This document shows positions 1-8,781 of a DNA stretch of 26,322 nt, piece by piece. The stretch is from the IMG/VR virus record IMGVR_UViG_3300017952_000084, positions 1 through 26,322 of that record; one strand, 5' to 3'. The position numbers and the translations under genes were made by a program. The stretch's first letter is position 1, and each line of letters opens with the position of its first letter. The notes under the pieces are model-generated. The model had not been told where the DNA came from. It saw only the letters and a list, made by a program, of their open reading frames with translations, and made no database searches. The stretch comes from a virus.

Positions 1-221
1 GAGAATGGTGGCGGGAAGGATGGCGGGAAATGCGGCGGGAAATGCGGCGGGAAGAATGGCGGGAAATGCGGCGGGAAATGCGGCGGGAAGAACGGCGGGA
101 AATGCGGCGGAAAGTGTGGCGGGAAGAACGGTGGGAAGTGGGGCGGGAAGTGTGGCGGGAAGAACGGCGGGAAGTGAGGCGGAAAATGTGGGGGAAAGTG
201 AGGGGGGAAGTGGGGCGGAAA
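1..221 (-). repeat. 12-bp/36-bp tandem repeat encoding FPPH FPPH FPPF
   Basis: On the plus strand this reads as GGCGGGAAATGC-type units. The coding unit is 12 bp (TTC CCG CCG CAT). A 36-bp higher-order unit (two His units plus one Phe unit) recurs. The copies at about 15-50 and 51-86 differ by a single base, whereas the gene-proximal copies at 180-221 differ at many synonymous sites. The array continues past the window edge or ends just outside it. Confidence 0.9.
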
Positions 222-476
222 GAAAGGTCCAATTGCTCGAACGACAATGGTTGTGCCAAGAGGAATCTCAAAACTTGACGTGGTCGTATAGGTGACACCG
301 TCTACAACGATTTCATGGGCTTTACCAACATCGCCAGAAACCGAGGTATTTGCCGTATTGGCAGTCTCTGTAGCGGGGAACCCAAGGTTAACCAAAGACG
401 TGACGAGGTTGCCGGCGTCGGTGCCGTCGGTGTATGTAAAAGTTCCGAAAGGAAGGCTGCCCCTATCTTGTGCCAT
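1..476 (-). CDS. Putative fibre/structural protein with FPPH repeats (3' end outside window)
   Basis: The reading frame opens at ATG 476-474, six bases after the stop of the giant fibre gene, and stays open to the window edge (158 full codons); the C-terminus is missing. Residues 1-84 look like a small globular domain (start MAQDRGSLPFGTFTYTDG; middle GKAHEIVVDGVTYTTTSSFE; end VVRAIGPF). From residue 86 on the protein is only tandem four-residue units FPPx: 13 FPPH, 4 FPPF or FPPS-type interruptions in a regular pattern, 18 units in all, mostly phased as FPPH-FPPH-FPPF. Alternating Pro-Pro and aromatic residues would give an extended polyproline-like rod with a stripe of His and Phe. Related FPP-rich runs are, from memory, known in some actinobacteriophage structural proteins. 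Its place after the fibre genes suggests a virion surface or adsorption role, but the function is unknown. The only upstream SD-like sequence is weak (AAAGG). Confidence 0.75.
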   Translation of the reverse strand, partial: MAQDRGSLPFGTFTYTDGTDAGNLVTSLVNLGFPATETANTANTSVSGDVGKAHEIVVDGVTYTTTSSFEIPLGTTIVVRAIGPFFPPHFPPHFPPHFPPHFPPFFPPHFPPHFPPFFPPHFPPHFPPFFPPHFPPHFPPFFPPHFPPHFPPSFPPPF

Positions 477-482
477 CAATCA

Positions 483-3400
483 TCACGCCTTTGCATCGCC
501 AGTCAGGAGCCAAGTATCGGTTCCACGCTTATGCAACGTTATCATAGACCACTGTTCACGGGTTTTAAGACCAACAGCACCATTGATTGTTACCCCAGAC
601 CCAGCAGCCACTGTTGCAGTACCTGTTCCAGTCTGAATAATGTGTACGACAGTTCCAACAGGGAACGCTACTGAAGAGTTCGGTGGAACCGTGATCGTCG
701 CCGCTGCCGAGACCTCCAAAGTATGACCCTCATTCACAGCGACCAACGTGTGGTTCGCCCCATATGCGTCATAGTCGTGGAGAACACTTGTTCCAGCGGG
801 AAGCGTGACCGTCCCAGTAAACGTGGGTGAAGCCAATGGCGCCTTCAGCGCCAGAGAGTTCGTCACGGTTGTAGAGAAGTTGGCGTCGTCGCCAAGAGCA
901 GCAGCCAACTCGTTCAACGTGTCCAAAGTGGCAGGCGCCGCATCAACAAGGGCGGCGAGTTCCTGCTGAACGAACGCCGTCGTCGCCACCTGAGTGGTGT
1001 TCGTCGTCGTTGCCGCAGTAGGAGCCGTCGGAGTTCCAGTCAGATCAGTATTCGCCAGAATGTCAACGTTGACCCATGCCGTGCCGTTCCATTGCAAAAC
1101 TTCACCTGACGCAGCAGACGTGATTGTGACGTTTCCAACATCGTTGAGCGTGTTGATCTCAGGAATCGACGCATTCACCCATGCAGTACCGTTGTACTTC
1201 AGGAACTCACCGTCAGCCTCTGAGGTGAGCGTGACGTTGGTGATATTTCCAAGCGTGTGTGCCGTGTTGGCGTAGTTCGTTCCGTCATACAGAAGGATGT
1301 CACCGGTGGTCTCGCTAGATGTAGACACACCACCGGCGTTCTGAATCGTCAACGGATACGGAACCCAGTTGCTTCCATCAAAGTACGCAATATCACCTGT
1401 TGAAGGTGCGAGCGAGACCATGTCGACATCCGAAAGGTCATCAAAGGCAAGGGTAGTGTTGACCCATGCGGATCCGTTCCATTCAAGAATGTCGCCGGTT
1501 GTGGCACTGGTGATGGTTACGTCATCAATTTGATTGACGGATGCGATGGTGTCGTTAACCCAAGCGCTACCGTTCCACACCAGAAGATCATTTGTGGTGG
1601 TGCTACTTAGACTGACATCTCCGACATCACTCAGGTTGGTGAGACCATCATTGACCCACGCAGTGCCGTTCCATTTGAGTAGATCGCCAGACGATGCGGT
1701 GGTGATTGTGACATTGCCCAAACCATTGAGGTTGTGGTTCGAGATATCGGAAACGGTGCCGGTAACATTGCCAGTCACGTTGCCGGTCAAGTTGCCGGTC
1801 ACATCGCCAGTCACGTCGCCAGTGACGTCGCCAGTGACATTGCCAGTCACATTGCCAGTCAAAGCGGCTGAGACACTATTGAAAGTTACATCTGATGTAG
1901 TGAGAAGATCCTGACCAACATTGGATGTTTCGATCGACGTTACGCGGCCATAAGCATCAGTAGTAATCGAAGAAACAAAGTCGGAAGTGTTGGAACCCGT
2001 AGTGCTGCCAACAGTGACGCTGCCGAGATCAAGGGTGTCTGCGTTAACAACGATTCGACCCGAGTCAGCGGTTCCAATGTTGAGAGTATTCCCAGTTTGG
2101 CTCAGTCCATCACCAGCAGTAAAGGCCTGAGTTCCAGTGAACTGAGTGAACGCAATCGAGTCAGTTCCAATTGTGTGAGGATCATTGGTGGAGGTGACGA
2201 CAAAACCTTGACGTGCGTTTGTCGATCCCGAAAGGACGAAGATTGCTTCGCCGGGCTGCACGCCACCGGGCTGGGTGCCGTCAAAATCTTCTGCACGGGT
2301 CAAAACCCACGCAGCAGAACCTAAGGCACCCTGAGCAGTCACATCGTAAACGCCATTTTCGTATGCGTTCGACTGGTTCTTGACAAGAACTCTGTCGCCA
2401 GTGGAGGCATTAGTACCGTCAATGACGAGGCGGACTTGGCTTCCCGCTGTCAGAGTGGCACCTTCCCCAGAGGTTCCGTTGCTGTACGTCGGTGAATCCG
2501 GAAGAGTCGTAGCAGTCGCAAGTTTTGCCGCCTCATGCCAGTCGATTCCAGCAGCAAGATTGTCAACATATGACTTTGTTGCTGCGTGAGTCGCCTGCGT
2601 TGGAGCAGCCCCAAGCGTGACAGTGTTGAATGTGACGTCAGCGTTCGTTGCTACGTCCTGACCGATGGAAACGGTTGGCGTGTCGCCTTCACCGGTTGTC
2701 GATGACAGCGAAACACCTGTTCCAGCAACAAGATTCTGGACATAATCGCCGGTTGTATCGGTTCCGAGAGCAACTGAGTTTGCCTGAATTGTGGCGGAGA
2801 TGTTTACGTCCCCGGTTCCGTCAAAAGAAACAGACCCAACGACATCTCCAGACAACTCAATCGTGCGAGCAGTTTCCAGAGCAGTCGCCGTGTCGGCGTT
2901 ACCAACGAGATCTCCACGGAAGTTGGCGGCTTGCATGTCGGCAAGGTTGAACGAGGCGTGACCGGTATTTACGTCGCCGTCCACCTCGGGGGTGTAACCG
3001 TCGAAAACCTTCCAGTAGCCGTCAGATGTATCGCGGAAGAAACCAGTATGGGCGTAGGTGCCGTCGTTGTAGTTACCCGCGAATCCCAAGTCGATGTTGA
3101 CGGGGGACGCAGTGCCGGACCACGTGTCGCCGGAAGTGTGGCCGGTCGTGGAAACAAATTCGATACTGATACCGTCAGAAAGGGCAGTTGGTGAGGTGCC
3201 GATGTCGACACCAGTTGCTTCGGTTGTCGAGAAGTTGTCGGTCGACCATTCGAACGTGTCAACGCCACCGGTACCTGTTCCGACACCATCGATTCGGACG
3301 TAGTAGGTAGTGCTAGAAGTGCCCGAGAAGTGGCCAACAAGCGTTCCGTCGTTGAGGCCCGAACCAGAGAATGAGGTGGTCTGAATCGTGTTGCCGCCGT

Positions 3401-6317
3401 TGAGGTAGATCCACGAGTCATCGACAGCAAGGTTGTTGACCGAAACGGTTGACTGTGTTCCGAGAATGCTGAGGTTTCCAGCAACAGTCAGGTTTCCGTC
3501 AATTCGGGCATCTTCCCGAACGCGGATATCGTCGAAAACTTCCGAAACGATATTGAGTCGATAGCAGCCCGGGTTCGAGGCGAGAAGAACTTCTGCGATT
3601 TCGACCGCGTAGTTCGGGTAGGTCGGCGGGTTGGTTGTTAGTCCACCCGGAGTTGCAGCCGACAAGTGGAGTCGATCGCCAACGGAGTACGACGAGAGGT
3701 CGATGCCGAGAAGAATTCCGTCGATGATGATGAAACCATGGGCGCCGTTAGCGATGGTCGCCTTGGTAATACCGGCAACGTTGATTTTGTCAGGATCGCT
3801 CGCATCGGCAAGGGCGATAGTTGGAATAGCAGAATTTTCCCCGGTGTAGTAAACAACCGACCCGGCGGCAATGCTGGCCCCCGAGTTGTTGTATACGTAC
3901 AGGGCGCGCTCCTGACCGAGCGCAATATCGACACCGGTCTGGCTGGTGTCCATGCGGAGAGCATCGTTTGTGGAGTCGTACCAAACGCGGCTTTCCGCGT
4001 GGGTCGGCCTCGACATGGGTGTGTACGACGAAACATCCCAATCGATGTAGTCGGTGTCGAGATGGTTCGGAGTGTCGTTAGCGCGACCCGCACCAAGAAT
4101 GAGGATTTCGCCAGTGGTTGTGTCCTGACGAACCACACGACCGATCGCCTGAATCTTGTCGTCCTCGCCAGTCGGCCGTGTCGAGGTTAGGCCGCCACCG
4201 TCGGCAACATACAAAACTGTGTTAACGCTGTAAGCGTTAGTGTTCATGCTTTCGATGACACCCAGAATTACCGCATGACCTTCAGCGTTATTTTCCAATT
4301 CGGCTGTGGTAATACCCAACGCTGGCATGGTCGAGGCGGTAGCCGCATCAGACGGTGAAACCTCGGTGGCTCCACTCGCCCCAACAGATCCCGTAGCGTA
4401 AACCGGAGTACCCTTAGCAATCGTTGAACCACTGGTGTTCTTGACATGCAGATACACAGGGCCAGCCAACTGGCCGTGAATGTGTGAAGCATCAAGCAGA
4501 CTATTGACAGTTACATCTTCGAACGTGACGTTTGCCGTCGAGTCGAGCGTGATTGTCGGGGTGGCACCTTCACCAGAGTTGTTGGTCAGGGTGACACCGT
4601 TACCCGCGACAAGACTTTGTACGTAGTCCCCGGTCGTATCGGTCCCCAGAGCAATACTGTTGGCTTGGATTGTCGTTGTGATGTCGACGTTGGCCGTGCC
4701 ATCAAAGGAGACTGATCCAGCAACATCCCCGCTAAGGGAGATTGTTCGAGCAGTTTCAAGTGCAGTTGCCGTGTCCGCATTGCCGGTCACATCACCAGTG
4801 ACGTCTGCTGTTACGGTGTTGAAAGTTACGTCACTTGTGGTTTCTACTGCCTGACCAATGGCGACAGTTGGGGTTGATCCTTCACCAGAGTTGTTTGAGA
4901 GCGTTACACCGGTTCCGGCAGTGAGATTTTCTACGTAATCACCAACGGTGTCGGTACCCAAATTGATTTGGTCATTGACCCAAGCGGAGCCATTCCACTT
5001 TAAGAAATCACCGGTGGTAGCCGATGTGATTGTAACGTCCGAACGACCTGTAGTAAGGGTCAAATCTGGGGTTGTTTGCACCCAAGTCGAAGTGGAAGAA
5101 TCATAAAGAATGATGTCGCCATTTGATGGGTTGCCGACACTGACATTGGCGATCTGGTTGAATTCGGTTGGGAAGGGGTAGTACGTCGTACCATCGTTTG
5201 TCCATTCCCATGCGTCAGAAGTTTCGTTCCAACGCAGGAGAACATTTGCTGATGTTCCACGCTCAATCTCAATTCCGGCATTTGTTGATGGTGCTCCGGT
5301 GACATTGGAATTAAGTGTGACAATATTGTCTTCAACCGCAAGGGTTTCAGTGTTAAGTGTCGTGGTGGTTCCGTTAACAGTAAGGTCGCCATCGACGGTG
5401 ACATCATTAAACGTGACGTCACTTGTGGTTTCGACTGCCTGACCAATTGCAACGGTGGGCGTATTACCTTCACCCGTTCCGCCAGTGATAGTTACACCCG
5501 TGCCAGCGGTGACGCCCTCCGTGTAATTACCCGTGGTGTCGGTGCCAAGAGCAACTGAATCAGCCTGAATCGTTGCGGCAATATCAACGTTGGCAGTTCC
5601 GTCAAATGACACTGAGCCAACAACGTCTCCGCTCAACGAAATGGTTCGCGCTGTTTCAAGAGAGGTGGCAGTGTCTGCGTTGCCGGTCAGGTCTCCAGTG
5701 AGTCCGTTGCTTGTCGACAGCCCGCCAGAAAGTGAAATGTCGGTTCCATCGCTGCTGATTGTCGCTCCACCGAGGTCAATCGAGGAGCCCGACAAGTAGA
5801 TGTCGCGGAAGCGCGCCGAACTTGAACCCAAGTCGTAAGAAACGTCAGCATCAGGAAGAATGTTTCCGCCAACAGTGATTCCGGCATCGGTTGTAACCGT
5901 GTTGAAAGTGACGTCATCCGTGGTTCCAACGGACTGGCCAATTGCGATCGTTGGCGTAGCGCCTTCACCAGAGTTGTTGGTAAGAGTGACGCCAGTTCCA
6001 GCGGTGAGGCTCTCAACGTAGTCGCCTACCGAGTCCGTGCCGAGATTGACGGCATCGTTAATCCACGCGGATCCGTTCCAGCGGAGGAAGTCGCCATCCG
6101 CAGCAGAGGTGATTGTGACATCACTAATGTCATTCAATACACCGGCGTTAAGAGTATTGAGGTATCCAAGGCTGGTCCAAGCGGTCGAACCATCGCCGAC
6201 TTTCATCTTGGCCGTATCGGACTCATAACCTACTTCACCGTTAGCAAGGGTGGGGTTGGCCGAGGTCCAAGAAGCAGCCGTGCCTCTCCGGAACTGGATT
6301 ACGACATTTGCGCTCAT
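483..6317 (-). CDS. Giant repetitive tail fibre protein, Mtd-like N-terminus (1944 aa)
   Basis: A receptor-binding or side tail fibre candidate. Residues 1-52 (VVIQFRRGTAASW, NGEVGYESDTAKMKVGDGS) match the N-terminal virion-attachment domain type seen in Bordetella phage major tropism determinant and many aquatic phage fibres. The body is a mosaic of repeated modules: three copies of a TGNADTATxLETARTI/LSGDVxGSVSFDG block (about plus-strand 5560-5695, 4640-4790, 2770-2920); about nine W/Y-NGxAWVN modules; a run of TGNVTGDVTG units; a SYDLGSSSARFRDIYL block; and a SYVDNLAAGIDWHEA...GDRVLVKNQ block also found in the 452-aa fibre. The C-terminus (ATLDTLNELAAALGDDANFS, LASPTFTGTVTLPAGT, VTVPPNSSVAFPVGT-like, RGTDTWLLTGDAKA) resembles common phage fibre ends. 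It starts directly after the TAA of the preceding gene, with GGTGGAG as SD. Composition is Thr/Ser/Asn/Gly/Val-rich, fitting a trimeric beta-structured fibre. No RT or template repeat was seen, so diversification by a DGR is not supported. Confidence 0.88.
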   Translation of the reverse strand: MSANVVIQFRRGTAASWTSANPTLANGEVGYESDTAKMKVGDGSTAWTSLGYLNTLNAGVLNDISDVTITSAADGDFLRWNGSAWINDAVNLGTDSVGDYVESLTAGTGVTLTNNSGEGATPTIAIGQSVGTTDDVTFNTVTTDAGITVGGNILPDADVSYDLGSSSARFRDIYLSGSSIDLGGATISSDGTDISLSGGLSTSNGLTGDLTGNADTATSLETARTISLSGDVVGSVSFDGTANVDIAATIQADSVALGTDTTGNYTEGVTAGTGVTITGGTGEGNTPTVAIGQAVETTSDVTFNDVTVDGDLTVNGTTTTLNTETLAVEDNIVTLNSNVTGAPSTNAGIEIERGTSANVLLRWNETSDAWEWTNDGTTYYPFPTEFNQIANVSVGNPSNGDIILYDSSTSTWVQTTPDLTLTTGRSDVTITSATTGDFLKWNGSAWVNDQINLGTDTVGDYVENLTAGTGVTLSNNSGEGSTPTVAIGQAVETTSDVTFNTVTADVTGDVTGNADTATALETARTISLSGDVAGSVSFDGTANVDITTTIQANSIALGTDTTGDYVQSLVAGNGVTLTNNSGEGATPTITLDSTANVTFEDVTVNSLLDASHIHGQLAGPVYLHVKNTSGSTIAKGTPVYATGSVGASGATEVSPSDAATASTMPALGITTAELENNAEGHAVILGVIESMNTNAYSVNTVLYVADGGGLTSTRPTGEDDKIQAIGRVVRQDTTTGEILILGAGRANDTPNHLDTDYIDWDVSSYTPMSRPTHAESRVWYDSTNDALRMDTSQTGVDIALGQERALYVYNNSGASIAAGSVVYYTGENSAIPTIALADASDPDKINVAGITKATIANGAHGFIIIDGILLGIDLSSYSVGDRLHLSAATPGGLTTNPPTYPNYAVEIAEVLLASNPGCYRLNIVSEVFDDIRVREDARIDGNLTVAGNLSILGTQSTVSVNNLAVDDSWIYLNGGNTIQTTSFSGSGLNDGTLVGHFSGTSSTTYYVRIDGVGTGTGGVDTFEWSTDNFSTTEATGVDIGTSPTALSDGISIEFVSTTGHTSGDTWSGTASPVNIDLGFAGNYNDGTYAHTGFFRDTSDGYWKVFDGYTPEVDGDVNTGHASFNLADMQAANFRGDLVGNADTATALETARTIELSGDVVGSVSFDGTGDVNISATIQANSVALGTDTTGDYVQNLVAGTGVSLSSTTGEGDTPTVSIGQDVATNADVTFNTVTLGAAPTQATHAATKSYVDNLAAGIDWHEAAKLATATTLPDSPTYSNGTSGEGATLTAGSQVRLVIDGTNASTGDRVLVKNQSNAYENGVYDVTAQGALGSAAWVLTRAEDFDGTQPGGVQPGEAIFVLSGSTNARQGFVVTSTNDPHTIGTDSIAFTQFTGTQAFTAGDGLSQTGNTLNIGTADSGRIVVNADTLDLGSVTVGSTTGSNTSDFVSSITTDAYGRVTSIETSNVGQDLLTTSDVTFNSVSAALTGNVTGNVTGDVTGDVTGDVTGNLTGNVTGNVTGTVSDISNHNLNGLGNVTITTASSGDLLKWNGTAWVNDGLTNLSDVGDVSLSSTTTNDLLVWNGSAWVNDTIASVNQIDDVTITSATTGDILEWNGSAWVNTTLAFDDLSDVDMVSLAPSTGDIAYFDGSNWVPYPLTIQNAGGVSTSSETTGDILLYDGTNYANTAHTLGNITNVTLTSEADGEFLKYNGTAWVNASIPEINTLNDVGNVTITSAASGEVLQWNGTAWVNVDILANTDLTGTPTAPTAATTTNTTQVATTAFVQQELAALVDAAPATLDTLNELAAALGDDANFSTTVTNSLALKAPLASPTFTGTVTLPAGTSVLHDYDAYGANHTLVAVNEGHTLEVSAAATITVPPNSSVAFPVGTVVHIIQTGTGTATVAAGSGVTINGAVGLKTREQWSMITLHKRGTDTWLLTGDAKA
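1070..1710 (-). repeat. Seven degenerate ~32-residue fibre modules (WNGxAWVN)
   Basis: Within the giant fibre, seven consecutive modules share the pattern GDxLxWNGTAWVN followed by LxDVxITSA, spaced roughly 90-105 bp. The conserved DNA cores lie near plus-strand positions 1085, 1185, 1275, 1365, 1470, 1570 and 1665. Two further copies lie near 4990 and 6070. The degenerate spacing and sequence suggest old, diverged internal duplications forming a repeating fibre shaft. Confidence 0.75.
1757..1864 (-). repeat. 12-bp tandem repeat encoding TGNV/TGDV
   Basis: Nine consecutive 12-base units (plus strand GTCACGTTGCCA-like) encode alternating TGNV, TGDV and TGNL within the giant fibre. The period of four residues with Gly and Asn/Asp is compatible with a tight beta-turn or helical fibre segment. 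Copy number is likely to vary by slippage. Confidence 0.85.
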
Positions 6318-7046
6318 TTACACTCCACCTGCGTCAATAGATACATGAGCCCGGAGCCAAGTGGTTGGTGAGCCACCATCAGCCGAAATCACATCTTGCC
6401 ATGAATAATTGTAGTCTGTAGCGTCGTTCTTCGTTAGCACCTGTCCGGTAGCCCCTCCCGCAGGAAGAGCGTAAAAGGTGCTTGCCTCCCACTGGGCGGT
6501 TGAAGAGTTGTACTGGAGAACCTGTCCGTCGGTTGGGCTTGATGCATCAACGTCAGATAGTGAGTTCAGATCAATGGCGCCAGTCGCGCTTACCCACTGA
6601 TTTCCGGTTCGGACGTACAGAATTCCGTCGTCGGTGTCGAACCACATGTCACCGTCGGCGATATTGTTGGTCGGCGCAGAGGTTGAAAGTTCGACACTTG
6701 CGCTGCCAGCCTTGACCCAAGCGCCTTGGCTGCGAAGGTACAGGCGGTCCTCGTCGACATCGATGGCCATAGCGCCATCCGGGAGACTGGTGGTCGGCGG
6801 CCCGCTAGTAGTTAAAGTAATTACACCGTTTGATGCATACAGGGTGTCATCAGTTTTGAGTGTGGTGGCATCCGACCTATAAAGGTTTACATCACCAGCA
6901 CCCGAACCATCACCCCAAGTGAGCCGTCCGCCTGCATCAATCCTCAGCCGAGCATTTGAATCACCGCTGACACGCGCGGAAATTGCTTCGTCTCCCGCAT
7001 TGGCGAATTCGACGCCCCTTACGGGCGTGCCTACAAATCGTGTCAT
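6318..7046 (-). CDS. Tail fibre-associated structural protein (242 aa)
   Basis: Residues 1-60 (MTRFVGTPVRGVEFANAGDE, then RLTWGDGSGAGDVNLYRSDA) and the central LPDGAMAIDVDEDRLYLRSQ and ADGDMWFDTDDGILYVRTGN motifs belong to the short beta-hairpin modules commonly seen in phage fibre and baseplate-appendage proteins. A DGQVLQYNSSTAQWEAS segment is related to the WNGSAWVN modules of the adjacent giant fibre. There is no signal peptide or membrane segment. The gene ends directly against the start codon of the giant fibre, suggesting translational coupling and joint assembly. The SD is GAGG about 10 bases before ATG. It could be an adaptor or shaft segment between baseplate and fibre; the specific role is not proven. 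Confidence 0.75.
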   Translation of the reverse strand: MTRFVGTPVRGVEFANAGDEAISARVSGDSNARLRIDAGGRLTWGDGSGAGDVNLYRSDATTLKTDDTLYASNGVITLTTSGPPTTSLPDGAMAIDVDEDRLYLRSQGAWVKAGSASVELSTSAPTNNIADGDMWFDTDDGILYVRTGNQWVSATGAIDLNSLSDVDASSPTDGQVLQYNSSTAQWEASTFYALPAGGATGQVLTKNDATDYNYSWQDVISADGGSPTTWLRAHVSIDAGGV

Positions 7047-7098
7047 GGTGAATCAGCCTCAACTGTTTCGTTGTTAGTGCCCCTCAAGGCAGAATTTT

Positions 7099-8457
7099 TT
7101 AGCCGCTGATGACCACCCGATATGCGCCAGAAGCAGGCGCAACCGAGAAGGAAACATCAACTTGGTTGGCGTTCGTCCGCACAACATCAGTAATCACAGT
7201 GTCATAGGTATTGCTGTCGTATACCTGAACGGTGACGTCGCGAGTGCCAAAGTTGTGAACGATCGAGAAAGTGGTGTCCGTCGCATTACCGACAGTTTGG
7301 GCTGAAACCCGCGCCAAAGTCGGGGTGCTTGTGGTAAGGCCCGTCGCCGATGTCGCGGCGAGATTGTCGCGAGCGTCAGCCTCCGTACTGGCGTTCGTGC
7401 CACCATTTGCGATTGGAAGCAGGCCGCTGACACCGTTGCCAGATGCACTCGTGAGATCAATCGTGTCAGTCGACAGAACACCTGAGGTAAACGTGATTCC
7501 AGTGCCCGCAATGTTGGAGTCAAGAGCAAGACCATCAGCGGTAGTTGTCAACCCGTCATAATTGGTGTCAATCTTGATTTGAAGATCGTCGGAAGCAATT
7601 TCGATGCCACCGTCACTCGCAACATTTACGTTAAGAACATCACCAGTTTTTGATAGGCCGTCACCAGCAAGAATCGTTCCAGCCACCGAGAAGAGCGCAA
7701 ATTCAAGCCCTGTCGTGCCGAGCGTAATTGTGCCATTGTTCGTGAGAACCCAACCGGCATCGGCATTGATCGTGCCTTCTTCAACGAAGGTGAACATTCC
7801 GGGAGTGACCTCATCGGCGCTGTCTGCGTCAGTTGCTCGAACCGCTGCTCCAGATGCTTGAACGATATAAATGCCGTTTTCGGAAGCAGAAGTCTGATCT
7901 TTGACAAGGACGCGATCCCCAGCGACCAGAGTCACACCATCTATAGTGTCTCCAGCCTCAAGGTCGGTAGTGATACTTAGGTTGGTGGTTGTTGCTGCAC
8001 GGACCGAGGCCTTAACGTCAAGACCGGTGCGAGCCGCGTCAACGTATGCCTTGTTGGCGGCGTCCAGATCGTTTACCGGAGCGGAAACCTGAAGTCGTCC
8101 ACCAGAATCGCGCAGGGCAATTGTCGAGCCAGTGTTTTGTGAGGTCTTGTTATCAAGGGCCTGCTTATCGGTGCCATTCAGCAGTCCGGATGCGCCAGAG
8201 GGGACTGAGTCAGCGATCGAGAAGGTGACTGAACCGTTGGATTCCGTAATGGTGAGAGCGGTCGTCAGAGACGAGAGTGCGTGGAGTGCTTTACGCCAGC
8301 CGGTGCCGTCATAGACTTTGAGTACCTTTTCGGTACTGTTGTAGATCAGTCGACCCTCAAAGTTGTTTGTAGTGGGGTCAGCGGAGAGGCTCTCGAAGCG
8401 ACCATTGAGCAACTGATTCTGATTGAGGTCGAGATTCGTTACAAATTTTTGCGCCAT
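7099..8457 (-). CDS. Tail fibre protein with C-terminal tip domain (452 aa)
   Basis: The N-terminus (MAQKFVTNLDLNQNQLLNGR, then GRLIYNSTEKVLKVYDGTGW) is a typical phage fibre head. Residues about 120-290 contain a module (DAANKAYVDAARTGLDVKAS, GDRVLVKDQTSASENGIYIV, AGDGLSKTGDVLNVNVASDG) that is also present, diverged, in the 1944-aa fibre. The last ~60 residues (TFSIVHNFGTRDVTVQVYDS...ANQVDVSFSVAPASGAYRVV) form a compact beta domain that resembles the C-terminus of the 103-aa protein immediately upstream and is likely the receptor-proximal tip. The SD is GGGAG upstream of ATG 8457. Likely host recognition at the cell surface. It could instead be a fibre connecting the baseplate to the giant fibre. 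Confidence 0.8.
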   Translation of the reverse strand: MAQKFVTNLDLNQNQLLNGRFESLSADPTTNNFEGRLIYNSTEKVLKVYDGTGWRKALHALSSLTTALTITESNGSVTFSIADSVPSGASGLLNGTDKQALDNKTSQNTGSTIALRDSGGRLQVSAPVNDLDAANKAYVDAARTGLDVKASVRAATTTNLSITTDLEAGDTIDGVTLVAGDRVLVKDQTSASENGIYIVQASGAAVRATDADSADEVTPGMFTFVEEGTINADAGWVLTNNGTITLGTTGLEFALFSVAGTILAGDGLSKTGDVLNVNVASDGGIEIASDDLQIKIDTNYDGLTTTADGLALDSNIAGTGITFTSGVLSTDTIDLTSASGNGVSGLLPIANGGTNASTEADARDNLAATSATGLTTSTPTLARVSAQTVGNATDTTFSIVHNFGTRDVTVQVYDSNTYDTVITDVVRTNANQVDVSFSVAPASGAYRVVISG

Positions 8458-8469
8458 TGATGACTCCCG

Positions 8470-8781
8470 TTACGTGAGATAGGCAAAGCCAGAAAAAGGA
8501 GCCGTAAACTCCAACCGAACTTCACTGTTACTTACATATGATACATCACCAAAAACGACTGTATCGGCAGAATCAACAACCATCACGGACGGTTTCCCAC
8601 CCAAAGTGTGATTAATTGTCCACGTTTGGGATGGCGATCCTTGAGTGTGCACGTGACGTCTGGTGTTGGTCCCACCAGCACTGAGCCGCACCTCGATAAT
8701 TGTTGGGGCTTCTTCGTCAACCGTAACCTGATTGGGAGAGTCCTGATAGACGTAAACCTGATTTGGAACTGAGTTGCTCAA
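8470..8781 (-). CDS. Small fibre-tip-like protein (103 aa)
   Basis: A short protein with an N-terminal Val/Gln-rich strand segment (VPNQVYVYQDSPNQVTVDEE) and a C-terminal domain, TWTINHTLGGKPSVMVVDSA...VRLEFTAPFSGFAYLT. The latter matches a tip domain widely found at the C-terminus of phage fibre proteins and shares its pattern with the end of the downstream 452-aa protein. Its start overlaps the stop of the 125-aa gene by ATGA, so the two are translationally coupled. Likely a virion appendage, perhaps capping or decorating a fibre. There is no membrane segment. Confidence 0.7.
   Translation of the reverse strand: MSNSVPNQVYVYQDSPNQVTVDEEAPTIIEVRLSAGGTNTRRHVHTQGSPSQTWTINHTLGGKPSVMVVDSADTVVFGDVSYVSNSEVRLEFTAPFSGFAYLT

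Noticed and set aside
5-295. Plus-strand ORF rich in AGNAAGRMAGN repeats
   Set aside because: It is the antisense of the FPPH repeat; the minus frame has a start after the fibre stop and a non-repetitive N-terminal domain.
483-6317. Diversity-generating retroelement linked to an Mtd-like fibre
   Set aside because: Only the N-terminal attachment domain resembles Mtd; no reverse transcriptase ORF, template repeat or C-type lectin end was seen in the window.
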